Of a DNA stretch of 64,000 bases, positions 45,806-54,051 are shown piece after piece. A program made the position numbers and the translations under genes. The notes beneath the pieces were generated by a model. That model worked only from the letters and a program-made list of their open reading frames with translations, had not been told where the DNA came from and did not search any database. Source of the DNA: Paracoccaceae bacterium (GTDB lineage: Bacteria; Pseudomonadota; Alphaproteobacteria; Rhodobacterales; Rhodobacteraceae); NCBI GenBank assembly GCA_024304985.1, contig JAMWZC010000009.1:62001-126000 (forward strand), written 5' to 3'. The first letter of the stretch is position 1. Every line of letters starts with the position of its first letter.

Positions 45806-47593
45806 ATGTCTGGTTTTACCACCCGCCCCGAGATTCTGGGCCGGTTCGGGGTTGTCACCTCGACCCATTGGATCGCTTCGGCCGTGGGAATGAAGATTCT
45901 TGAGCAGGGCGGGAATGCCTTTGACGCCGCTGTGGCCACGGGTCTGGCGCTGCAAGTGTTGGAGCCGCATCTGAACGGACCCGGCGGCGACATGCCCGCG
46001 ATCCTCTATTCCAAGGCCCGCGGCAAGGTCGAGGTGATCTGCGCCCAAGCCCCCACACCTGCGGGCGCGACGATTGATCATTACCGGTCCGAAGGTTTGG
46101 AGGTGATCCCCGGTGACGGGTTGCTCGCCACTGTCATTCCCGGCGCATGGGACGGCTGGATGCTGATGCTGCGCGACTATGGCCGCTTGTCCCTGCGTGA
46201 TGTGCTGGAGCCCGCGATCTTCTACGCTGAAAAAGGCCATCCCGTGCTACCGCGCGTGGCCGCCACCATCGAGGGACTGGGCGATTTCTTTGCCAAGGAA
46301 TGGCCGACGTCCCACGCCACATGGCTGCCCGGCGGGTCCGCCCCCGCCCCTTGGGCCAATGTCACGAACCCGGCGCTGGCCGCCACATGGTCGCGTATTC
46401 TGGCCGAGGCGGAAAGCAAACAGGGCCGCGAGGCACAGATTGATGCGGCCCGTGACGCCTTCTATCGCGGGTTCGTGGCCGAAGGGATTGCAAACTACCT
46501 TGCCAAGGCCGAGGTCATGGATGCCTCGGGCACCCGTCACCGGGCGGTGCTGACCGCCGACGATCTGGCGGGCTATGCCGCCCATGTGGAAGAACCGCTC
46601 ACCTATGACTACCACGGCTGGACGGTCGCCAAATGCGGGCCATGGACGCAAGGGCCCGTGTTCCTGCAAACGCTCGCCCTCCTGAAAGGCTTCGACCTTT
46701 CTGCCATGGACCCGATGGGGGCCGATTTCATTCATCATGTGGTCGAAGCCAAGAAACTGGCCTATGCGGATCGCGAGGTCTATTACGGCGATCCCGACTT
46801 CGCCAAGGTGCCCCTGGATGTGCTGTTATCCGACGATTACAACGCCGCCCGCGCCAAGCTGATCGGCGCGAAAGCCAACCTTGATCTGCGCCCCGGTACA
46901 GTGCCGGGCTATGAGGATCAGCTGAACCGCACGATGGAATTGCTGGGTCGCCTCAGCCGCACGGATCAGGCGGTCTATGAGCCGACGATGGCACATCTGT
47001 CGGAAAAGAAGGGCGATACCGTCCATATCGACGTGATCGACGCGGAAGGCAACATGGTTGCCATCACTCCGTCTGGTGGCTGGCTGCAATCCTCGCCCAC
47101 GATCCCCGGTCTGGGATTCTGCCTGAACAGCCGGGCACAGATGTTCTGGCTGGAGCCGGGCCTGCCCACCTCCTTGGAGCCGGGCAAACGGCCACGCACC
47201 ACGCTCACGCCCTCGCTGGCGCTCAAAGATGGGGTCCCGCAACTGGTATTCGGCACACCGGGCGGCGATCAGCAGGATCAGTGGCAACTGGCCTTCTTCC
47301 TGCGCTATGTCCATCACCCGATGAACCTGCAGGAAGCCATTGACGCGCCGTTGTTCCATTCCACACATTTCCCCTCCAGCTTCTTCCCCCGCTCGCGCGA
47401 GCCGGGGATGATCATGGCCGAAACCAGTTTCGGCAAGGCCGTGCTGGACGATCTGCGCGCGCGCGGGCACCGGATCACCGAGGCCGAGCCTTGGACCGTG
47501 GGCCGCATGACCGCCGCGCGGCGCGATCCGGACGGGCTGCTGCGTGCGGCGGCCACGCCGCGCCTGATGCAAGCCTATGCCGTGGGGCGCTGA
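45806..47593 (+). CDS. Gamma-glutamyltransferase-family Ntn hydrolase, cytoplasmic
   Basis: A 595-residue enzyme of the gamma-glutamyltranspeptidase family, made as a precursor that cleaves itself at a Thr. The start TSTHWIASAVGMKILEQGGNAFDAAVATGLALQVLEPHLNGPGGD is family-typical. The nucleophile is probably Thr405 in KKGDTVHIDVIDAEGNMVA, followed by GTPGGDQQDQW. There is no signal peptide, unlike periplasmic GGT, so it should act on imported substrate in the cytoplasm. Position after the peptide-type importer suggests hydrolysis of glutathione or gamma-glutamyl amides. Oxamate-hydrolase-like relatives are an alternative. Confidence 0.88.
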   Translation: MSGFTTRPEILGRFGVVTSTHWIASAVGMKILEQGGNAFDAAVATGLALQVLEPHLNGPGGDMPAILYSKARGKVEVICAQAPTPAGATIDHYRSEGLEVIPGDGLLATVIPGAWDGWMLMLRDYGRLSLRDVLEPAIFYAEKGHPVLPRVAATIEGLGDFFAKEWPTSHATWLPGGSAPAPWANVTNPALAATWSRILAEAESKQGREAQIDAARDAFYRGFVAEGIANYLAKAEVMDASGTRHRAVLTADDLAGYAAHVEEPLTYDYHGWTVAKCGPWTQGPVFLQTLALLKGFDLSAMDPMGADFIHHVVEAKKLAYADREVYYGDPDFAKVPLDVLLSDDYNAARAKLIGAKANLDLRPGTVPGYEDQLNRTMELLGRLSRTDQAVYEPTMAHLSEKKGDTVHIDVIDAEGNMVAITPSGGWLQSSPTIPGLGFCLNSRAQMFWLEPGLPTSLEPGKRPRTTLTPSLALKDGVPQLVFGTPGGDQQDQWQLAFFLRYVHHPMNLQEAIDAPLFHSTHFPSSFFPRSREPGMIMAETSFGKAVLDDLRARGHRITEAEPWTVGRMTAARRDPDGLLRAAATPRLMQAYAVGR

Positions 47594-47596
47594 GCC

Positions 47597-48349
47597 ATGA
47601 CCTGGTCCATCGTCGCACGAGACCCCGCTACCGGCCATCTGGGCATTGCCGTGGCCAGCCGCTTTTTCGCCGTGGGCTGCGCCGTTCCCTTCATCAAGGC
47701 GGGTGTCGGTGCTGTCGCCACGCAGGCTTTCGTCAACCCGACCTATGGCAGCAACGGCCTGCGCCTGCTTGAGGCGGGCGCGCCGCCTGACGCCATCATC
47801 CCGATCCTGACGGGCCGCGATGATGGCCACCCGAACCGGCAGTTCCACCTGATCGACGCCAGCGGGCAAAACGCCGCCTTCACCGGGGCCAACTGCGTGG
47901 ATTGGTGCGGGCATCTGCTGGCTGAAGGCGTGTCGGTCGCAGGCAACATGCTGGAAGGCCCCGCCGTGATTGCCGACACTCTGGCCGCCTATCAGTCCGC
48001 GATGGACAAACCCTTGGCCGAACGCCTTCTGATCGCCATGCAAGCGGGCGAGGATGCAGGCGGCGACAAACGGGGCAAGCAATCCGCCTGCCTGATCATC
48101 CACCGCGATCAGGATTACCCGTGGCTCGACATCCGCGCCGATGACCATGGCGATCCGCTCGCGGAATTGCGCCGCCTTTATGCCGTGGCGCAGGAACGCT
48201 ATCTCCATGTGGCCGAAACCATGCCGACGCGCGAAAATCCCCACGGCATGACCGACCGGAGCGAGATCGACGCCACCATCGCCCGGCTTGAGGCAGAGCG
48301 TATCGCGGCGGGCCGCCCCACCGCCTCGCATATGGTAAACAAGGCCTAG
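47597..48349 (+). CDS. DUF1028 family protein (Ntn-hydrolase-like)
   Basis: A 250-residue protein opening with TWSIVARDPATGHLGIAVASRFFAVGCAVPFIKAGVGAVATQA, then GLRLLEAGAPPDAIIPIL, and the late GKQSACLIIHRD, all typical of DUF1028. The family is thought to have an Ntn-like fold and to act as a hydrolase, but no reaction is firmly known to me. It follows the GGT-like gene by three bases and belongs to the same operon, so a second hydrolytic step on the same compound is likely. Confidence 0.85.
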   Translation: MTWSIVARDPATGHLGIAVASRFFAVGCAVPFIKAGVGAVATQAFVNPTYGSNGLRLLEAGAPPDAIIPILTGRDDGHPNRQFHLIDASGQNAAFTGANCVDWCGHLLAEGVSVAGNMLEGPAVIADTLAAYQSAMDKPLAERLLIAMQAGEDAGGDKRGKQSACLIIHRDQDYPWLDIRADDHGDPLAELRRLYAVAQERYLHVAETMPTRENPHGMTDRSEIDATIARLEAERIAAGRPTASHMVNKA

Positions 48350-48368
48350 GTCACGCCTCTGTCTCCCG

Positions 48369-48393
48369 CGCTGGCCCGTGGCGCGGGCCAGCG
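48369..48393 (+). terminator. Strong hairpin at the end of the peptide-uptake operon
   Basis: CGCTGGCCCG (48369-48378) pairs perfectly with CGGGCCAGCG (48384-48393), starting 20 bases after the DUF1028 stop. There is no T-run, so it may be a Rho-assisted or mRNA-stabilising end rather than an intrinsic terminator. Confidence 0.45.
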
Positions 48394-48559
48394 GCACGTC
48401 GCCGGGTATGCGGTCCGACGCCCCGCCACGTGTCGGCAGCAGCAAGACGCCGTTCGATCGGAAATGCCCTTTAAGCCGCCTGCCATGTCCGATACTGCGG
48501 GGATGTGCCGTGCCTTGCCGCGTTGCCCGCCCCTTTCCCCAGACACAGGCAGAACCATC

Positions 48560-49339
48560 ATGCGCATGCAAATCGACGTCATCATGGATTATCAGCTTCC
48601 GCAGGCCGAACCTGTCCTGCTGACCCTGGCCGCCGCCCAGACCAAAGGGCAGACGATCGAGGAGAGTCTGCTGGAAGTCGAAGGTGCCCGCCTGCACTGG
48701 GTCGAAGCCGAAGGCATGGTGGGTCAGCGGGTCTGGGCCTTCCTGACGGGCGACCGGTTCAAACTGCACTATCGCGCACGAGTGGCCGTAACGCGCCCTG
48801 ATGTGGCCTTGCACGCGCTGCCGGCGACACATTTCCACGATCTGCCCGGCCCTGTGCTGCGCTATCTTCGCCCGTCACGCTTCTGTCAGTCCGACCTCTT
48901 CACCGATTTCGTGGCCGAGGCCTTCGGCCATCTGACGGGCGGTGCAAAGATCGCCGCGATGCGAGACTGGATCGCAGCCAAAATCGCCTATGTCTCCGGC
49001 AGTTCCAACCCCGCGACCACCGCCACCGACACGTTCGGCGCGCGCGAGGGGGTGTGCCGCGACTACGCGCATCTGATGTGCTCATTGGCCCGCGCCGCGA
49101 ATATCCCGGCGCGCTATACCTCGGTCTACGGGGCCGAAGTCGATCCGCCGGATTTCCACGCCGTCGCACAGGTCTGGCTGGATGGGGGATGGCATCTGGT
49201 CGACGCAACCGGCATGGGAACACCCGCGCGACTGGCGGTGATCGCATCGGGCCGCGATGCCGTTGACGTGGCTTTCATGGAAAACGAAAGCGGCGCACAG
49301 CCGATCAATCAGGTCATACAGGTCTCGGATTGTGACTGA
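48560..49339 (+). CDS. Transglutaminase-like domain protein
   Basis: A 259-residue cytoplasmic protein. After an N-terminal beta-rich region it has a papain-like transglutaminase core: FGAREGVCRDYAHLMCSLARAANIPARYTSVY with the catalytic Cys, then DFHAVAQVWLDGGWHLVDATG with His and Asp. Such proteins often act as peptidases or amidases. It lies 210 bases past the DUF1028 gene and has no signal peptide; whether it belongs functionally to the peptide-uptake cluster is unclear. Starts at 48560 and 48566 (both ATG) are possible. Confidence 0.85.
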   Translation: MRMQIDVIMDYQLPQAEPVLLTLAAAQTKGQTIEESLLEVEGARLHWVEAEGMVGQRVWAFLTGDRFKLHYRARVAVTRPDVALHALPATHFHDLPGPVLRYLRPSRFCQSDLFTDFVAEAFGHLTGGAKIAAMRDWIAAKIAYVSGSSNPATTATDTFGAREGVCRDYAHLMCSLARAANIPARYTSVYGAEVDPPDFHAVAQVWLDGGWHLVDATGMGTPARLAVIASGRDAVDVAFMENESGAQPINQVIQVSDCD

Positions 49340-49365
49340 AGTCACTGTAAGCTGATCGTCGGCCC

Positions 49366-50289
49366 TCAGACCAGCCGCGCCTCCCAGGCACCTGACGCGA
49401 CAGCATCGCGCACCAGATCAAGGATCAAACCGCGCACCGTTTCCAGCGCGATGGTCGGCGGGCGGTCGGCCAGATCGCACAGATGCAGCGTCCGTGTCAG
49501 TACCGGGTCCATGATGGGCCGCCAATGCAGCGCGCCCGATTCCAGATGCTCGCGCATGAACAGCTTGGTCCCGATGGCGCAACCCAGCCCCGCCGTCAGC
49601 GACCCTGCAATCGCCTGCACCGAATTCATATGAAGCCGCGCGCGCGCCTCCAGCTTGCGCAGCAATTGCGCATCCTCCAGCAGGGCGCGCGCCGACACGC
49701 CCTGTCGCAGCAGGATGATCGGCAAGCCCATCAGCTCAGCCACGGGAATGGGTGCGTCCGTATCGCCGATGATGTCGCGCCGCCCGACCAGCACCATCGT
49801 CTCCTCCAACAAAGGCCGTGTCCGCAGGTTCGGGGTCTGTGGCGGATTGTAGACCAGCGCCAGATCCACATCGGTGGCATTGAGATGCATCAGTGTGGTG
49901 CCCGACAGGCTTTCGGTCAGGGTCAGTTTCAGATCGGGATAATCCGTCAAGACACGTCGCGCCAGTTCAACCCCGATGGCCTTGACCGCCGAATAGGCCA
50001 GACCCACCGCAATCTCGCCCGAAATCGTGTCACGGATCGAGGACAGGTCGCGCGATGCCGTCTCCATCGCCTTCAGAATCGCGCGGGCATGGGTGTTCAA
50101 GCGCTCCCCCGCCGCTGTGGGTTGCAAGCCGCGCGGCTTGCGCTCGAACAGGGCGGTGCCCAGTTCCGCCTCAAGGTTGGCAAGGTGATAGCTGAGGGCC
50201 GAGACCGCCACACGCTCGGTTTCTGCGGCCCCCGACAGGCTGCCACGATCATAGATTGCCGCGAAGTATCGCAATTGGCGCGAGTCCAT
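49366..50289 (-). CDS. LysR-family regulator
   Basis: A 307-residue LTTR. The winged helix begins MDSRQLRYFAAIYDRGSLSGAAE and runs through LSYHLANLEAELGTALFERKPRGLQPT; the ligand-binding domain follows. It is divergent from the CoA-transferase gene across an 88-base gap that contains a palindrome, so it probably controls that operon. The effector is likely the imported acid or its CoA ester. Confidence 0.93.
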   Translation of the reverse strand: MDSRQLRYFAAIYDRGSLSGAAETERVAVSALSYHLANLEAELGTALFERKPRGLQPTAAGERLNTHARAILKAMETASRDLSSIRDTISGEIAVGLAYSAVKAIGVELARRVLTDYPDLKLTLTESLSGTTLMHLNATDVDLALVYNPPQTPNLRTRPLLEETMVLVGRRDIIGDTDAPIPVAELMGLPIILLRQGVSARALLEDAQLLRKLEARARLHMNSVQAIAGSLTAGLGCAIGTKLFMREHLESGALHWRPIMDPVLTRTLHLCDLADRPPTIALETVRGLILDLVRDAVASGAWEARLV

Positions 50290-50303
50290 GAGTTCTAATT
50301 CCT

Positions 50304-50313
50304 ATAAGCTTAT
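50304..50313. promoter_or_regulatory. Palindrome in the LysR/CoA-transferase divergent region
   Basis: ATAAGCTTAT is a perfect 10-bp palindrome 15 bases upstream of the LysR start. CTTTAT, a partial half-site match, follows at 50322-50327. It fits a LysR-type recognition site shared by the divergent promoters; no experimental match is known to me. Confidence 0.4.
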
Positions 50314-50377
50314 CTTCAAAACTTTATGATTTTCAGGAAGCTCTCACAAGCCTAACCTGTCCCAAAGGGAGGACAGC

Positions 50378-51553
50378 ATGGATAACGCTTTTGCGCCACT
50401 TGCCGGTGTGCGGGTGATCGAGATGAGCCATATGATCATGGGTCCATCCTGCGGGATGTTCCTTGGTTTTCTGGGCGCTGAAGTGATCAAGGTCGAACCC
50501 CCCGAAGGCGACAAGACCCGCGCCCTGACCGGGATGGGCCGTCCGTTCTTTCCGCTGTTCAATCGTGGCAAGAAATCCGTGCGGCTTGACCTCAAGACTG
50601 ACGCAGGACGTGCTGCGCTGGACCGTTTGCTGGCCACCGCCGATGTCTTTGTCGAAAACTTTCGCGATCAGGCGCTAGCCCGCATGGGGGCCGATCCCGC
50701 CGACCTGCGCGCGCGCTTTCCCCGCCTGATCCTTGCCAGCCATAAAGGGTTCCTCTCCGGCCCCTATGAGAACCGCACCGCGCTGGACGAGGTGGTCCAG
50801 ATGATGACGGGTCTGGCTTACATGACGGGCCCGACAGGCCGCCCCTTGCGGGTGGGATCATCGGCCAATGACATCATGGGCGGGCTGTTCGGAGCACTTT
50901 CCGTCGTGGCCGCATTGCGCGAACGCGATCAGACCGGCGCGGGCCGGTCCATCCGTATCGGGTTGTTCGAGAACTGCTTGCTACTGGTGGCACAGCACAT
51001 GGTCCAGTTCGAGTTGGAAGGCCGCAGCCCCCCGCCCATGCCGGAACGCGATTTCAGCTGGCCGGTCTATGACATCTTCGACACGTCCGACGGCGAGCAG
51101 GTCTTTGTCGGGGCCGTGTCCGAAAACCAATGGGTGACGCTATGTACATGGCTGGGGCTGGAGGGGCTTCTGGCCGATCCGGGTCTGCAAAAGCGGATGG
51201 ATCAGATCAACGCCCGCAACCGGACGATTCCGGTCTTCGCGGCGGCCCTGCGCCGCTATGACCGGGCCACGCTGGTGGCGGAACTGGAACGGCTGGGCCT
51301 GCCCTTCTCGCCGATCTCGAAACCGGCAGATATGTACGATGATCCCCATGTGATGCGCGACGGCGGCATGGCCACGTCGCATCTGTGGACAGGTGAGGCG
51401 TTCCGCGCCCCCGCCCTGCCTTTCGAGGTGGACGGCACCATGCTGACCGGCGGCGGCGATGTCGACGCCATCGGCGCGCACAGCGCCGAAGTGCTAGGCG
51501 CCTTGGGGATGAGCGAGGCGGACATCGCCGATGCCATGGGGATCGCCGCATGA
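50378..51553 (+). CDS. Class III (CaiB/BaiF family) CoA-transferase
   Basis: A 391-residue enzyme that moves CoA between carboxylic acids. The start PLAGVRVIEMSHMIMGPSCGMFLGFLGAEVIKVEPPEGDKTRAL, the NRGKKSVRLDLKTDAGRAAL stretch and the catalytic Asp165 in GSSANDIMGGLFGAL are typical. GGGAGG precedes the ATG, and the stop overlaps the lyase gene. Family members include succinyl-CoA:glutarate/HMG, formyl-CoA and itaconate transferases; the downstream lyase points to a 3-hydroxy-3-methyl dicarboxylate. Confidence 0.9.
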   Translation: MDNAFAPLAGVRVIEMSHMIMGPSCGMFLGFLGAEVIKVEPPEGDKTRALTGMGRPFFPLFNRGKKSVRLDLKTDAGRAALDRLLATADVFVENFRDQALARMGADPADLRARFPRLILASHKGFLSGPYENRTALDEVVQMMTGLAYMTGPTGRPLRVGSSANDIMGGLFGALSVVAALRERDQTGAGRSIRIGLFENCLLLVAQHMVQFELEGRSPPPMPERDFSWPVYDIFDTSDGEQVFVGAVSENQWVTLCTWLGLEGLLADPGLQKRMDQINARNRTIPVFAAALRRYDRATLVAELERLGLPFSPISKPADMYDDPHVMRDGGMATSHLWTGEAFRAPALPFEVDGTMLTGGGDVDAIGAHSAEVLGALGMSEADIADAMGIAA

Positions 51554-52503
51554 CACGCCCGGACCGCATGGCTGCCTATCCCGCCGACCGCGTCACCTTG
51601 CGCGAAGTGGGCCTGCGCGACGGGTTGCAGATGGTCAAGTCCTGGCCCTCGACCGCTGCAAAGATCGACTGGTTGACCCGCGAACATGGCGCTGGCGTGC
51701 GTCATTTCGAACTGGGCTCTTTCCTGCCCGCCGCGCGCTTTCCGCAATTCGCGGACCTGCCCGCGCTGATCGACGCCGCAGGCACCCTGCCCGGTCTGCA
51801 TGCCGCTGTCCTGACTCTCAACGAACGCGCGATGGACGCAGCCTTCGCCAGCAGCATCTCCGAGGTGGTCTGCGTTGTCTCCGCGACCGAGGCGCACAGC
51901 CTTGCCAATATCCGCCGCAGCCGCGCGGACTCGGTCGCCCTCGTGCGCCGCGCAGCGGACATGCGCGACGCGCAGGCCCCTGATGTGCTGGTCAATGCCG
52001 GAATCGCCATGGCGCTGGGATGTTCCATTACCGGGGCAGTGGACCCGTCCGAGGTGCTACGTCTGGCCGAATCCTGCCTTGACGCAGGTGCCGATATCGT
52101 GGGCATCGCCGATACCGTGGGCTATGCCGGCCCGCGCGAGGTGGCGACGCTCTGCGATGGCATGACCCGGCTCTGCGGCGAGAAACCCTTCATCGTGCAT
52201 CTGCACGACACCCGCGGCACCGGCATCGCCAACGCCGCCGCCGCCCTTGATCACGGTGCGCGCGTTCTGGACGGCGCACTGGCCGGTCTGGGCGGCTGCC
52301 CTTTTGCCCCCGGCGCCACCGGCAATGTGGTGTTCGAGGATCTGGTCTATCTCAGCGAGCGTATGGGTTTCACCACGGGTATCGACATTGCCGCATTGAC
52401 CGGGATCCGGCGGATTCTGGAAACCGAAATTCCGGACGAGACGCTCTATGGCGCGCTTGCCCGGTCTGGCCCCCCGTCCAATCTGGACTGGCGGGCGCAC
52501 TGA
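51550..52503 (+). CDS. HMG-CoA-lyase-like enzyme
   Basis: A 317-residue TIM-barrel aldolase of the HMG-CoA lyase family, cleaving 3-hydroxy-3-methylglutaryl-CoA to acetyl-CoA and acetoacetate, or a close relative. REVGLRDGLQ carries the catalytic Arg, VHLHDTRGTG supplies the metal-binding His pair, and GLGGCPFAPGATGN holds the active-site Cys (Cys250). All key residues of true lyases are present. It is translationally coupled to the CoA-transferase and followed by a TRAP transporter. Confidence 0.9.
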   Translation: MTRPDRMAAYPADRVTLREVGLRDGLQMVKSWPSTAAKIDWLTREHGAGVRHFELGSFLPAARFPQFADLPALIDAAGTLPGLHAAVLTLNERAMDAAFASSISEVVCVVSATEAHSLANIRRSRADSVALVRRAADMRDAQAPDVLVNAGIAMALGCSITGAVDPSEVLRLAESCLDAGADIVGIADTVGYAGPREVATLCDGMTRLCGEKPFIVHLHDTRGTGIANAAAALDHGARVLDGALAGLGGCPFAPGATGNVVFEDLVYLSERMGFTTGIDIAALTGIRRILETEIPDETLYGALARSGPPSNLDWRAH

Positions 52504-52524
52504 TCTTTTTTGGGAGGAGAAGAC

Positions 52525-53511
52525 ATGAACAAGACACTCATCACAGCCCTGCTGGCCACCACGGCCAGCGTCACCGCCGCACAGGCGCAAACCGTCATGC
52601 GGTGCAGCCACCAGCTGCCCCCGGCGCATCATATCGCCGGGGTGGTCGATCAATGGGCCGCCGAAGTGGAAAGCCAGTCCGGCGGGTCCATCGACGTGCA
52701 GGTCTTCGGGGCGGACAGCCTTGTGAAGGCCAATGACAACATCCTCGCCGTCGCCAAGGGCGAGATCGAGTGCGCCTTTTCGCTGAACTTCCAGTGGGGC
52801 AAGACGCTGCCGATCATGAACGTCACCGTCGGCCCCTACACCATGTCCTCGATCGAGGCGTGGAAGAAGTGGCCCACATCGGAAGCGGCGGCCTATCTGG
52901 AGGACAAATTGCTGGAAAAAGGCGTGCGCAACGTCGCCTGGATGTTCCAGACCAACTCGTCGGTCTTCACCTCCAAGGGCAAGTTCCTGCAAACCCCTGC
53001 GGATTTCGCAGGCATCAAGATGCGTGGTCTGGGGCCAGCCTTTGACCGCGGGCTTGAGGCAATGGGCGCCACCACCGTCTCGATGCCCGGCTCCGAAGTC
53101 TATCAGGCGCTGGCCACCGGCGTGATCGACGCGGCCGTGACCGATGTGGCTGCCGCATGGTCGCGCAAATACTATGAAGTGCAGGACCATTTCGTCGTGG
53201 TCCCGGTGCTGGCCGCCTATCTGCATGGCTATGTCACACCGTCCTTCTATGACGGTCTTGATGACGCCCAGAAGGAAGCGCTGAAGGTTGCCGGCGAGAA
53301 AGCTGCCGGATGGGCGCTTGAAGCCTCGATCGAGGCTTCTGCTTCTGCCCCGGATCAGCTCCGCTCGGCAGGTGTGCAGGTGCATGTCGCCACGGACGAG
53401 GAGAACGCCGCCTTCAAGGCCGTGATGCAGCCTGCCTTCGCCGAGGGTTTCGAGGCCGAAACCGGGGCCGAAGGCAAGGAATTGCTGGACCTGATCGCAA
53501 AGATCCAGTGA
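52525..53511 (+). CDS. TRAP transporter solute-binding protein (DctP family)
   Basis: A 328-residue periplasmic receptor. Signal peptide MNKTLITALLATTASVTAAQA-Q; mature start TVMRCSHQLPPAHH. The stretch GIKMRGLGPAFDRGLEAMGATTVSMPGSEVYQAL carries the Arg that pairs with the ligand carboxylate in DctP proteins. GGGAGGAG precedes the ATG at 52525. Given its operon partners, it should bind the acid that the CoA-transferase activates. Confidence 0.93.
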   Translation: MNKTLITALLATTASVTAAQAQTVMRCSHQLPPAHHIAGVVDQWAAEVESQSGGSIDVQVFGADSLVKANDNILAVAKGEIECAFSLNFQWGKTLPIMNVTVGPYTMSSIEAWKKWPTSEAAAYLEDKLLEKGVRNVAWMFQTNSSVFTSKGKFLQTPADFAGIKMRGLGPAFDRGLEAMGATTVSMPGSEVYQALATGVIDAAVTDVAAAWSRKYYEVQDHFVVVPVLAAYLHGYVTPSFYDGLDDAQKEALKVAGEKAAGWALEASIEASASAPDQLRSAGVQVHVATDEENAAFKAVMQPAFAEGFEAETGAEGKELLDLIAKIQ

Positions 53512-53514
53512 CCG

Positions 53515-54051
53515 ATGGCGCATGACACGAAAGATACGGCGGCACCGCAAGGTGCCGTCGGCTGGTTGGCGGCCCTGATCGGTCGCGGATTTGGCATATT
53601 CGCGGCGCTGGCCATTCTGGCGGTGCTGGTGCTGACCGCGATCAACGTCACGGGCCGCTATCTGTTCACTGCCCCCCTGCGCGGTGCCGAAGAAATGACA
53701 GGCTTTCTGGTCGTCGCCATGGTGATGCTGGGCGCAGCCGAAGCCTATCGGCGCGGCGATCACATCCGCATCGACCTGTTGACCGAACGGCTGGGACCGA
53801 CAGGCGCGCGCTGGGTGGATGTTCTGTCGCATGTGGCCGTCGGGGCCTTTGCCGCGAACCTGTTGCGGACCGGCCTGCATACGGTCGAATTCTCGCACAG
53901 CTTCGGGGCCTATTCGCCCGGTTATCTGCAAATCCCGATGTGGATTCCGCAATCCGCGCTGGTCATCGGCGGGGCGCTTCTGCTGGCGATGGCCGTGCTC
54001 AAACTGATCGAGAGCCTTCTCGCCTTCGTCCGCAAGGAGGACCGCCCATGA
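53515..54051 (+). CDS. TRAP transporter small permease (DctQ family)
   Basis: A 178-residue small membrane subunit with four helices, including AVLVLTAINVTGRYLFTAPLRGAEEMTGFLVVAMVMLG, whose NVxxRY...EE pattern is the DctQ signature. Its stop overlaps the large permease start by four bases. Confidence 0.9.
   Translation: MAHDTKDTAAPQGAVGWLAALIGRGFGIFAALAILAVLVLTAINVTGRYLFTAPLRGAEEMTGFLVVAMVMLGAAEAYRRGDHIRIDLLTERLGPTGARWVDVLSHVAVGAFAANLLRTGLHTVEFSHSFGAYSPGYLQIPMWIPQSALVIGGALLLAMAVLKLIESLLAFVRKEDRP

Noticed and set aside
46826-48838. 670-codon open frame on the minus strand across the GGT and DUF1028 genes
   Set aside because: It lies wholly antisense to well-recognised genes, its product is rich in Arg, His and Gln with no family signal, and such frames are common opposite GC-rich codons.
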